Source: Prevotellaceae bacterium (GTDB taxonomy: Bacteria > Bacteroidota > Bacteroidia > Bacteroidales > UBA932). From it: a stretch of DNA of 11,811 nucleotides. This document shows positions 1 through 6,481 of the stretch, piece after piece (positions within the stretch are counted from its first letter, which is position 1; each line of letters starts with the position of its first letter). Both the position numbers and the translations under genes were made by a program. The notes beneath the pieces are model-generated. The model did no database searches and was not told the origin of the DNA. It saw only the letters and a list, made by a program, of their open reading frames with translations. The DNA lies in contig JAIRKX010000065.1 in assembly GCA_031259805.1 (NCBI GenBank), forward strand, positions 1 to 11,811, in the 5' to 3' direction.

Positions 1-21
1 CGCAAAGGAAAAAACTTTGCG
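1..21. repeat. Short perfect inverted repeat in upstream intergenic DNA
   Basis: CGCAAAG (1-7) and CTTTGCG (15-21) form a perfect 7-bp stem around a 7-nt A-rich loop. The following bases contain two more CTTTGTG/TTTTGTG-like motifs, so this may be a fragment of a low-complexity interspersed repeat rather than a functional hairpin. It could be the tail of a terminator for an upstream gene outside the window, but no T-run follows directly. Confidence 0.35.
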
Positions 22-56
22 CCCTTTGTGTTTTTTGTGCATTGAAAGTTGGCTTC

Positions 57-100
57 TTAACAATTAACAATTAACAATTAACAATTAACAATTAACAATT
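57..100. repeat. Tandem 7-bp repeat (CAATTAA) abutting a promoter
   Basis: Five complete copies of CAATTAA (61-95) plus partial copies at both ends give an uninterrupted period-7 tract from 57 to 100. It stops 5 bp before the -7 element at 106-113, so it covers the place where the -33 element of a Bacteroidota promoter would lie. No TTG/TTTG -33 motif is visible, because the repeat occupies that space. A change in copy number by slippage would alter the sequence upstream of this promoter. Confidence 0.85.
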
Positions 101-105
101 CTTAC

Positions 106-113
106 TATCTTTG
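106..113 (+). promoter_or_regulatory. Bacteroidota -7 promoter element of the GH3 fusion gene
   Basis: TATCTTTG matches the Bacteroidota sigma-factor -7 consensus TAnnTTTG. It lies 17 bp before the ATG at 131, implying a very short 5' leader of about ten bases. The -33 region falls in the 7-bp repeat and has no recognisable TTTG. Confidence 0.65.
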
Positions 114-130
114 TACTCCTTTTATATAAA

Positions 131-3082
131 ATGAAAAAAGCAGCACTCATATTCATACTCTTTCTTTATGTCACGGCGTCGACGGCTCAGACGTCGTCGA
201 TGCAGGAACGGCGGCGCGAGCAGCAGTGGGTCGATTCGGTCATGCAGATACTGACGCCGCGACAGCGGATTGCGCAGCTTTTTATCGCGCCCGTCCACCT
301 TACAGGCGATAAGCGAAATAATGTGGCGGCTACGCTCGACCTGCTGCAACGGGAGGCTATCGGCGGGGTCATTGTGATGAAAGCGCATCCGTCCCATTAT
401 GCAGCGGAGCTTAATGCGCTGCAAGCTTGCGCTGCGACGCCTCTGCTGGTTACGATGGACGCCGAATGGGGCGTGGCCATGCGGATGGACAGTATCATGC
501 CGTTCCCGCGTCAGATGGCGCTCGGCGCAATTACCGACGACGACCTGATACGGCAGATGGGCGAGGCCGTCGGCGAACAGTGCCGGCGGGCAGGCATCCA
601 CCTGAACTTTGCGCCGGTGGTCGACATTAATAATAACCCCGCGAATCCGGTGATCAGCAGTCGATCGTTCGGCGAGAACAAGTATAATGTGGCCGGCAAA
701 AGTAAAGCCTATATGCAAGGCCTGCAAAATAAGGGGGTAATGGCTTGCATTAAGCATTTTCCCGGACACGGCGACACGCATCAGGACTCGCACGAAACAC
801 TGCCGACAATTGCGCATTCGCTGTCGCGGATGGATTCCATCGAACTGTTTCCGTTTCGTACGCTGATGGAGGGAGGCATCGACGCGATTATGGTGGCGCA
901 CCTGCAAGTGTCGGCGTACGATACGGCGGCGCGCCCCTCGACGTTTTCCCCTGCGGTGGTCAGCCGGTTACTGCGCGATGGCATGGAGTTCGGCGGGCTG
1001 GTTATCACCGACGCGCTGAACATGAAGGCCGCTACCGGCTCCGGCGACAGCCATCCGCCGGCGTTAGCCGCGCTGCTGGCCGGTAACGACATCCTGCTGA
1101 TGCCCGACAGTATTGCGGCCTCAATCACGGCTATCGAGCAGGCGGTGGCCGACGGCACGCTTTCGGCGCATCAAATTAATATGAAATGCCGGAAAATGCT
1201 GGCGGCAAAGTATCGCGCCGGTTTAAATGAATACACTGCCGTAAATGCCACCGGCCTGCGCGACGACCTGAACTGCCCGGCTAACGAAGCCCTGCGCTAT
1301 CGTCTAACGGAACAAGCCCTGACCCTGCTGTGCAACGACAACGACCTGCTGCCGCTGCGCCGCCTTGATACGCTGAAAATCGCCTGCCTGAGCATAGGTA
1401 AGAATGGAGAGGCATTTGCGCAGTACTTGCAGCGGTATGCCGGAGTTGGAATAACAGGTGTCCATGGGACTTTGGGTACCCTCAGCGCCGCGCCGGACAG
1501 CTTGGAACAACTGCGGGAGCAACTGCGGGGATATAATCTAATTATAGCAGGGTATCATGCGACCGATACGCGGGCGTCGCGCAGATTCGGCGTCGACAGT
1601 CTTACGGCGGCCTTCCTTGCCGAAGTGGCGGCGGAGCAGACAGTGGCGCTCGTGTTCTTCGGCGTGCCCTACGGTATCCGGCAATTTACCGACAGGCATC
1701 GGTTTTCGGCCATCGTAGTGTCGTACGATAATACGAAGTACGCGCAGGAACGGTCGGCGCAATTGCTGTTCGGCGGCGTGGCGGCGCGGGGAACGCTGCC
1801 GGTGTCGATCGACGAATGGCGGATTTTCGGTAACGGCATCCGCCAAACAGCGCCTGTGCGGTTGCATTATGTGATGCCCGAAGAAATCGGCATCGCGCAG
1901 CAGGAATTGGCGGCAGTCGATACGCTGATTGCCGACGCCATCCGCCAAAAGGCCATGCCGGGCGCGCAGGTAATGGCCATCTACCGGGGCGATGTGTTTT
2001 ACCATAAGGCCGTCGGGCATCATACATACGATTCGGCGGCGCGGGCGGTGTCGGAGCAGGATGTGTACGATTGGGCGTCGATTACGAAAATCGGCGCGAC
2101 GCTGCCTGTCGTGATGCACATGGTCGACGACGGACAGTTGCAAGTCGAGGCGACACTGGGCTGCTACCTGCCGGAACTGGCCGAGACAAATAAATACGGC
2201 CTGCGTATCGTCGACCTGCTGACGCATACCGCCGGCTTGCAGGCATTCGAGCCGTTTCACCGGTCGCTGTTTAAGACCGCCGCGCGTGATTCATCGGGAC
2301 TGCCCGATACGGTATACTTCGCGCATCAGGCGTCGCCACGCTATCCGCGGCAGGTGGCCGGCGGGCTGTATGCGTCGGACGATTTGGCGACGCTACTGTT
2401 CGACCGTATCGACCGGTCGCCTTTGCTGCGTAAGACGTACCGGTACAGCGACTGGGGATTCCTCTACTTGCAGCGGACGCTGGAACGCCTCACAGGGCAC
2501 GGACTCGACCGGATGGCCGACAGTCTGTTTTATGCTCCGCTGGGAATGCACACGACCGGTTATCGTCCGCTGCTGCGTATGACGCCGGGCCGTATTGCAC
2601 CAACGGAAATCGACACGTTGTTCCGCCGGCAGTGCGTCCACGGTACTGTCCACGACCCGACGGCGGCGCTGCTGGGCGGCGTGGCGGGGCACGCCGGCGT
2701 GTTCGGTAATGCCGACGACCTTGCAAAACTACTGCAGATGTACCTCAACGGTGGCGAATATGGCGGCGAACGTTACCTGCCGGATAGTATCATCGACCGG
2801 TTCACCGCCTGCGCCGCGTGCGATAAAGGCCTGCGCCGCGGACTCGGATTCGATAAGCCCGAACCTCGACCCGATAAACCCGGCCCCATCGGCCCCGAAT
2901 GGTCGCTCGATAGCTACGGGCATTCGGGCTACACCGGCAACCTCTGCTGGATCGACCCGCAACGCCAACTAATCGTCGTCTTCCTCTCCAACCGCACCTT
3001 CCCCAACGACAATAACCGCCTCAGCCGAATGAATACACGGACGGCGGTCTTTTCGACTTTTGCGCGGGCGGCGCCGGAGTGA
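131..3082 (+). CDS. Secreted GH3 beta-N-acetylhexosaminidase (NagZ-like) fused to a beta-lactamase-family serine hydrolase
   Basis: The 983-residue protein has three parts after a signal peptide (about residues 1-19, cleavage likely at STA/Q; no lipobox). Residues about 40-365 are a GH3 N-terminal domain of NagZ type: KHFPGHGDT at 208-216 followed by DSH at 219-221 (the Asp-His dyad of NagZ enzymes), and VITDALNM at 291-298 with predicted nucleophile D294. Residues about 390-565 resemble the GH3 C-terminal domain. Residues about 585-980 are a class C beta-lactamase/penicillin-binding-protein-like hydrolase with SITK (S650, K653), YSD (772-774) and HSG (931-933), matching the SxxK, YxN-like and KTG/HTG-like motifs. 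All visible catalytic residues are present, so both halves should be active, probably in the periplasm. By family knowledge the GH3 half removes terminal beta-GlcNAc from muropeptides. The hydrolase half could be an amidase (like Bacillus AmiE), a carboxypeptidase or an esterase; sequence alone does not decide. The ATG at 131 gives a clean signal peptide. It appears to be its own transcription unit. Confidence 0.92.
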   Translation: MKKAALIFILFLYVTASTAQTSSMQERRREQQWVDSVMQILTPRQRIAQLFIAPVHLTGDKRNNVAATLDLLQREAIGGVIVMKAHPSHYAAELNALQACAATPLLVTMDAEWGVAMRMDSIMPFPRQMALGAITDDDLIRQMGEAVGEQCRRAGIHLNFAPVVDINNNPANPVISSRSFGENKYNVAGKSKAYMQGLQNKGVMACIKHFPGHGDTHQDSHETLPTIAHSLSRMDSIELFPFRTLMEGGIDAIMVAHLQVSAYDTAARPSTFSPAVVSRLLRDGMEFGGLVITDALNMKAATGSGDSHPPALAALLAGNDILLMPDSIAASITAIEQAVADGTLSAHQINMKCRKMLAAKYRAGLNEYTAVNATGLRDDLNCPANEALRYRLTEQALTLLCNDNDLLPLRRLDTLKIACLSIGKNGEAFAQYLQRYAGVGITGVHGTLGTLSAAPDSLEQLREQLRGYNLIIAGYHATDTRASRRFGVDSLTAAFLAEVAAEQTVALVFFGVPYGIRQFTDRHRFSAIVVSYDNTKYAQERSAQLLFGGVAARGTLPVSIDEWRIFGNGIRQTAPVRLHYVMPEEIGIAQQELAAVDTLIADAIRQKAMPGAQVMAIYRGDVFYHKAVGHHTYDSAARAVSEQDVYDWASITKIGATLPVVMHMVDDGQLQVEATLGCYLPELAETNKYGLRIVDLLTHTAGLQAFEPFHRSLFKTAARDSSGLPDTVYFAHQASPRYPRQVAGGLYASDDLATLLFDRIDRSPLLRKTYRYSDWGFLYLQRTLERLTGHGLDRMADSLFYAPLGMHTTGYRPLLRMTPGRIAPTEIDTLFRRQCVHGTVHDPTAALLGGVAGHAGVFGNADDLAKLLQMYLNGGEYGGERYLPDSIIDRFTACAACDKGLRRGLGFDKPEPRPDKPGPIGPEWSLDSYGHSGYTGNLCWIDPQRQLIVVFLSNRTFPNDNNRLSRMNTRTAVFSTFARAAPE

Positions 3083-3109
3083 GGAATAGCAATCATCAAT
3101 AAAAAATTG

Positions 3110-3117
3110 TATCTTTG
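3110..3117 (+). promoter_or_regulatory. -7 promoter element of the fba-porV-ispF cluster
   Basis: TATCTTTG matches TAnnTTTG and lies 39 bp before the aldolase ATG. No clear TTTG is seen 19-21 bp upstream. It also contains an in-frame TTG (3115) that could be mistaken for the gene start; its position inside the promoter argues against that. Confidence 0.6.
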
Positions 3118-3156
3118 CAGACATTATTTTTAGTATTAATTAAATATTCCAACACT

Positions 3157-4119
3157 ATGGTGAATTACAAAAATCTTGGACTGGTAAACTCCCGCGGGCT
3201 GTTTATCGATGCGATTACCGGAGGATATGCAATTCCGGCATTCAATTTTAATAACATGGAACAAATGCAGGCGATTATCGCGGCATGCGTCGAAACAAAG
3301 TCACCGGTGATTTTACAGGTGTCGAGCGGCGCGCGGAAGTATGCCAACCAGACGCTGCTCCGCTACATGGCGCAAGGTGCGGTAGAGTATGCCAAAGAAC
3401 TGGGGGTAGCCGTCCCTGTCGTGCTGCACCTCGACCACGGCGATACGTTTGAATTATGCAAATCGTGCATCGAATACGGCTTCTCGTCGGTGATGATCGA
3501 CGGCTCGCATCACGACTATGCGAAAAATGTCGAACTGACGGCGCAAGTCGTAGAATACGCCCATCAATACGACGTAACGGTCGAAGGCGAATTAGGCGTA
3601 CTGGCCGGCATCGAAGACGATGTGAAAGCCGAACACCATACCTATACGCAGCCCGAAGAAGTAGAAGACTTTGTAAAGAAAACCGGCGTCGATTCGCTGG
3701 CTATTTCTATCGGTACGTCGCACGGCGCATTCAAATTTAAACCCGGACAGAAACCGGAAATCCGGCTGGATATCCTCGCCGAAATCGAACAACGCATCCC
3801 CGGTTTCCCGATTGTGCTGCATGGCGCATCGAGCGTCCCGCAAGACATCGTGGCCGAAATTAACCACTACGGCGGCAAACTGAAAGACTCGATCGGTATC
3901 CCCGAAGAACAACTGCGCGCCGCCGCCAAATCAGCCGTATGCAAAATTAATATCGACAGCGACGGTCGTCTGGCAATGACCGCCGCTATCCGCAAAGTAT
4001 TTGTCGAACAGCCCGCCGAATTTGACCCGCGTAAATACTTAGGGCCGGCGCGCGACAAACTGAAAGCGCTTTATATCCATAAAATAAAAGAAGTACTGGG
4101 AAGCGACAACAAAGCATAG
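3157..4119 (+). CDS. fba: Class II fructose-1,6-bisphosphate aldolase
   Basis: This is a zinc-dependent cytoplasmic aldolase that reversibly splits fructose 1,6-bisphosphate into dihydroxyacetone phosphate and glyceraldehyde 3-phosphate in glycolysis and gluconeogenesis. The 320-residue protein shows the class II signature HLDHGD at 91-96 (catalytic D93, zinc ligand H94), VEGELG at 142-147, GTSHG at 186-190 (H189), VLHGAS at 220-225 (H222) and NIDSD at 265-269, which binds substrate phosphate in this family. Length and motif order are normal. I chose the ATG at 3157, which gives MVNYKNLGL, rather than an in-frame TTG at 3115 that lies inside the -7 promoter box. It starts a cluster: porV begins 21 bp after its stop with no terminator between. 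Tagatose-bisphosphate aldolases are close relatives, but the fructose enzyme is the likelier assignment for a Bacteroidales housekeeping copy. Confidence 0.93.
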   Translation: MVNYKNLGLVNSRGLFIDAITGGYAIPAFNFNNMEQMQAIIAACVETKSPVILQVSSGARKYANQTLLRYMAQGAVEYAKELGVAVPVVLHLDHGDTFELCKSCIEYGFSSVMIDGSHHDYAKNVELTAQVVEYAHQYDVTVEGELGVLAGIEDDVKAEHHTYTQPEEVEDFVKKTGVDSLAISIGTSHGAFKFKPGQKPEIRLDILAEIEQRIPGFPIVLHGASSVPQDIVAEINHYGGKLKDSIGIPEEQLRAAAKSAVCKINIDSDGRLAMTAAIRKVFVEQPAEFDPRKYLGPARDKLKALYIHKIKEVLGSDNKA

Positions 4120-4140
4120 ACGAGATTTATTCGAAAAATT

Positions 4141-5370
4141 ATGTGGAAACGATACGCCGTTCTTATTTTCTTACTATGTACCGCAGGTAAAAGCGCCGTG
4201 TGCCGGACTGCCGGCGATAGTCCGGGCCTCGAATCGGACGATCTGATAGGCGGCCACCCGATAAAGTTTGCCATGCCCATTCTGGTCATTGCGCCTGATG
4301 CACGCGCCGGCGGAATGGGCGATATCGGCGTAGCTACTACCCCGTCGACAAACGACCAAAACTGGAATGCCGCCAAATACATCTTTATCGAATCGCAAAC
4401 AGGCGTAAGCCTTTCGTATATTCCCTGGCTGCGCAACATCGGATCGAGCAACATCAACCTGTTTTATTTAACAGCCTACCATCGCTTCGACAACAAAAAT
4501 GCCATCGGAGCAAGCCTCCACTACTTCTCCGTCGGCAGTCTCGATCTTCGCGACGTGAATAATAACTTCCTGAATACGACTAACCCCTCCGAATGGGCGG
4601 TCGATTTTTCCTACTCCCGTTTGCTGGGCGATCATTTTTCGATGTCGCTTACCGGTCGGTATATCCTGTCCGATATTTCGGGCGGATATACCGACATCCA
4701 ACGCGGCGTACGCATTAAAGCAGCCTATGCCGTGGCGGCCGACGTTGGGCTGTACTACTTCAGGCCTGTCGATTGGGGCAACCGCGACGGCTTGCTTTCC
4801 CTCGGTGCGGCCATCAGCAATATCGGGTCGAAAATGAATTATTCGAGTACCGGCGACGAAGTACGCTCCTATTTTCTCCCGACGACCTTGCGCATGGGCG
4901 GCGCATGGACGGCTCATCTCAACGAACGGCACGACATTGCCGTCCATTTGGAATTGAGTAAATATTTAGTGCCTACGCCCGAAGCGTCCGGCGCGATTCC
5001 GAATGTCAGTATTTTTCAAGGCATGATACAGTCGTTCTACGATGCGCCGGGCGGCTTTTCGGAAGAGATGCAGGAAATCATGCTGGGCGCAGGATTGGAA
5101 TATACATACATCCGCCATTTTATGGCGCGCGCCGGCTATTATCACGATACGAAAAGTCCGAACCGGAAATATTTTACGGTCGGCGCAGGCATCCGCTACC
5201 AAATCTACACGCTGGATATGGCCTACCTCATCCCGACCTTTTCCGGCTTTACCAATCCGCTGGCCAATACCATACGGATAACCTTGTCGGTCGATTTCGG
5301 CCACAGCGACCGTTCCCGCCCGCCACGGACGAGCACAAAGAACGGCGAGTCGGACTTCTTCACCTATTAA
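4141..5370 (+). CDS. porV: Type IX secretion system outer-membrane protein PorV (LptO)
   Basis: PorV is an outer-membrane beta-barrel of the Bacteroidota type IX secretion system. By family knowledge it shuttles cargo from the translocon to the attachment complex with the sortase PorU. The 409-residue protein starts with a signal-peptide-like segment (about residues 1-21) and carries the hallmark N-terminal block APDARAGGMGDIGVAT at 51-66 followed by NDQNWNAAK at 71-79. The rest is rich in alternating aromatic and glycine residues in strand-like blocks, as expected of a barrel. The last predicted strand ends near residue 387 (VDFG) and is followed by about 22 mostly polar residues ending in FFTY, which looks like an added tail. 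The gene sits between fba and ispF (4 bp before ispF). No porU or other T9SS gene is visible here. PorQ/PorP-like barrels are alternatives, but the N-terminal block favours PorV. Confidence 0.88.
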   Translation: MWKRYAVLIFLLCTAGKSAVCRTAGDSPGLESDDLIGGHPIKFAMPILVIAPDARAGGMGDIGVATTPSTNDQNWNAAKYIFIESQTGVSLSYIPWLRNIGSSNINLFYLTAYHRFDNKNAIGASLHYFSVGSLDLRDVNNNFLNTTNPSEWAVDFSYSRLLGDHFSMSLTGRYILSDISGGYTDIQRGVRIKAAYAVAADVGLYYFRPVDWGNRDGLLSLGAAISNIGSKMNYSSTGDEVRSYFLPTTLRMGGAWTAHLNERHDIAVHLELSKYLVPTPEASGAIPNVSIFQGMIQSFYDAPGGFSEEMQEIMLGAGLEYTYIRHFMARAGYYHDTKSPNRKYFTVGAGIRYQIYTLDMAYLIPTFSGFTNPLANTIRITLSVDFGHSDRSRPPRTSTKNGESDFFTY

Positions 5371-5374
5371 CAAC

Positions 5375-5869
5375 ATGTGTCCTGTTCGCATAGGCAACGG
5401 TTTTGATGTACACCAACTGGCTACAGGCCGTCCGCTATGGTTGGGAGGCATCCGTATCCCGCACCACAAAGGCTGCGTAGCCCATTCCGACGGCGACGTG
5501 CTGGTTCATGCCATCTGCGACGCCTTATTAGGCGCGGCGGCGTTGCGCGACATAGGCGTGCACTTCCCCGATACCGATAAGGCCTACAAAGATATCGACA
5601 GTAAACAGCTATTGCAGGCCACCATGCAATCAGTACGGAGCGCCGGCTATGAAATAGGCAATATAGATACGGTTGTATGTCTGGAGCAGCCGAAAATCAA
5701 AGACTATATTCCCACAATGCAGGAAACATTAGCGCAGGTTATGCACATTGCCCTCGCCCAGCTTTCGATTAAGGCGACCACTTGCGAACAGTTAGGCTAT
5801 GTAGGACGGGAAGAAGGCGTGTCGGCTTACGCGGTAGCCATTTTACAATTTAAGTTGGAGAACTCGTAA
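5375..5869 (+). CDS. ispF: 2-C-methyl-D-erythritol 2,4-cyclodiphosphate synthase (IspF)
   Basis: IspF converts CDP-methylerythritol 2-phosphate to methylerythritol 2,4-cyclodiphosphate with loss of CMP, in the non-mevalonate isoprenoid pathway. The 164-residue protein has typical length and all family landmarks: GFDVH at 9-13 (metal ligands D11 and H13), HSDGD at 37-41 and H45 (third metal ligand), FPDTD at 64-68, and the KATTCEQLGYVGREEG block at 133-148 (T135, T136, E138). The start ATG lies 4 bp after the porV stop, so translation is probably coupled. Only 8 bp separate its stop from the -7 element of the tRNA promoter, and the -33 element of that promoter lies inside the end of ispF. Confidence 0.95.
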   Translation: MCPVRIGNGFDVHQLATGRPLWLGGIRIPHHKGCVAHSDGDVLVHAICDALLGAAALRDIGVHFPDTDKAYKDIDSKQLLQATMQSVRSAGYEIGNIDTVVCLEQPKIKDYIPTMQETLAQVMHIALAQLSIKATTCEQLGYVGREEGVSAYAVAILQFKLENS

Positions 5870-5885
5870 AAAAATTGTACTTTTG
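5855..5885 (+). promoter_or_regulatory. Promoter of the CAU tRNA gene
   Basis: TTG at 5855-5857 and TACTTTTG (match to TAnnTTTG) at 5878-5885 are separated by 20 bp, a normal spacing for the Bacteroidota promoter. The predicted start point near 5892 is just ahead of the mature tRNA end at 5901. The -33 element overlaps the 3' end of ispF. Confidence 0.65.
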
Positions 5886-5900
5886 CACTCCCAAAAAAGC

Positions 5901-5974
5901 GGCGCGGTAGCTCAGCTGGTTAGAGCGCATGATTCATAATCATGAGGTCTCCGGTTCAATCCCGGATCGCGCTA
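5901..5974 (+). tRNA. tRNA with anticodon CAU (probably elongator tRNA-Met)
   Basis: A full cloverleaf can be folded. The acceptor pairs 5901-5907 with 5967-5973, including G.U pairs at both ends. The D stem is GCTC/GAGC (5910-5913, 5923-5926). The anticodon stem is CATGA/TCATG with loop TTCATAA and anticodon CAT at 5935-5937. The variable loop is AGGTC, and the T stem TCCGG/CCGGA encloses TTCAATC. The discriminator is A5974 and CCA is not encoded. It is not an initiator tRNA: position 1 is paired and the GGG/CCC anticodon stem is missing. Elongator Met is most likely. A tRNA-Ile whose C34 is modified to lysidine cannot be excluded from the anticodon alone. Confidence 0.95.
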
Positions 5975-5983
5975 CAGAAAGAC

Positions 5984-6020
5984 GAAGGGCGTTCAAAAAG
6001 AGAACGCCCTTCCCTGTTTT
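5984..6020 (+). terminator. Intrinsic-terminator-like hairpin after the tRNA
   Basis: GAAGGGCGTTC (5984-5994) pairs perfectly with GAACGCCCTTC (6002-6012), an 11-bp stem with a 7-nt A-rich loop. It begins 9 bp after the tRNA end. The T-tract is weak (four T at 6017-6020 after CCTG), so termination may be incomplete. Confidence 0.7.
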
Positions 6021-6063
6021 CAGATTGCCCATGCAAATCCGGCAATACATCTCACACATCACT

Positions 6064-6180
6064 TTATCGCATATTGTTTTTCGTCGCTTGCACTGACGGG
6101 GTAATGAACCGTTTGAAGTCGGCGTATTCATCGGGCAGGACGATGTCTTTACGCTTCTCGAACCGGCGAGGCGTTCTCAT
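6064..6180 (-). CDS. Possible small basic protein, 38 residues (unrecognised)
   Basis: On the reverse strand an ATG at 6180 opens a 38-codon frame ending in TAA at 6064-6066. The peptide begins MRTPRRFEKRKD and contains LPDEYADFKRF. It is rich in Arg and Lys and does not read like a random frame, since it mixes DEYADFKRF-type polar and aromatic residues without stops. A purine-rich GAAAGGAC directly precedes the ATG, but it is too close to be a normal ribosome site, and no TAnnTTTG box is evident. A stop lies three codons upstream, so this start is the only ATG option, unless the frame is the remains of a longer broken gene. I do not recognise a family. It may be the degenerate end of a reading frame linked to the adjacent 21-bp repeats. 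Treat as tentative. Confidence 0.3.
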   Translation of the reverse strand: MRTPRRFEKRKDIVLPDEYADFKRFITPSVQATKNNMR

Positions 6181-6219
6181 GTCCTTTCAGGATTTCCGTA
6201 AGGTTTCCCTGAATACGTA

Positions 6220-6387
6220 ATCGGAGCGTACTACGAAGGTTTCGGAGCGTACTACGAAGGTTTCGTAGTATACTACGAAGGTTCCGTAGTATACTACGAA
6301 AGTCTCAGAGCGTACTACGAAGGTTCCGTAGTATACTACGAAGGTCTCAGAGCGTACTACGAAAGCTTCGGAGCGTACTACGAAGGT
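6220..6387. repeat. Array of eight 21-bp tandem repeats with partly palindromic units
   Basis: Eight consecutive 21-bp units start at 6220, 6241, 6262, 6283, 6304, 6325, 6346 and 6367 with no indels. All share the core TACTACGAA followed by RGY. The first half comes in two forms. Type A (units 1, 2, 5, 7, 8) carries AGCG before the core. Type B (units 3, 4, 6) carries CGTAG, so the core becomes palindromic: unit 3 has the perfect 18-bp palindrome TTCGTAGTATACTACGAA at 6262-6279, and units 4 and 6 have the 14-bp version CGTAGTATACTACG. The order is A A B B A B A A. Read in frame the plus strand gives heptads such as FGAYYEG and SVVYYEG up to a TAA at 6430-6432, but that frame has no ATG and is closed by TAA at 6199, so coding is unlikely. 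The array ends 23 bp before the pruA -33-like element. Confidence 0.95.
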
Positions 6388-6410
6388 TTAAAAGATACCA
6401 CGCAGGGCGC

Positions 6411-6441
6411 TTTACGTATCACAAAAAAATAATTATCTTTG
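6411..6441 (+). promoter_or_regulatory. Promoter of pruA
   Basis: TATCTTTG at 6434-6441 matches TAnnTTTG. TTTA at 6411-6414, a one-mismatch TTTG, lies 19 bp upstream as a possible -33 element. The start point would be near 6448, giving a 5' leader of about 33 bases that is A/T-rich. Confidence 0.65.
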
Positions 6442-6481
6442 TACACTGTTTTTAACAAATTAAAATTTAACACTTATATAT

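Noticed and set aside
1538..2260. 240-codon minus-strand ORF inside the GH3 fusion gene
   Set aside because: It is an antisense shadow of a well-supported gene, with Arg/His-rich composition and no domain features. The other long antisense frames in 122-2968 are the same.
3115..3156. TTG start giving a 334-residue aldolase
   Set aside because: The TTG lies inside the -7 promoter element TATCTTTG, and the 14 extra residues are not aldolase-like. The ATG at 3157 gives the normal N terminus.
5940..6131. 63-codon minus-strand ORF ending in VARSGIEPETS
   Set aside because: Its C terminus is the antisense of the tRNA, a well-known false ORF pattern, and its middle crosses the terminator hairpin.
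5942..6220. 92-codon plus-strand ORF after the tRNA
   Set aside because: It starts inside the tRNA gene, runs through the terminator hairpin and shows no recognisable protein features.
6220..6387. CRISPR array
   Set aside because: Units are contiguous 21-bp repeats with no spacers between them, and there are no cas genes.
6202..6432. Heptad-repeat protein (YYEG-type) encoded by the 21-bp array
   Set aside because: The frame is open for about 76 codons but has no ATG, GTG or TTG start in a useful place and is closed by TAA at 6199-6201. The minus-strand frames are open too, as expected for any 21-bp repeat without a stop.
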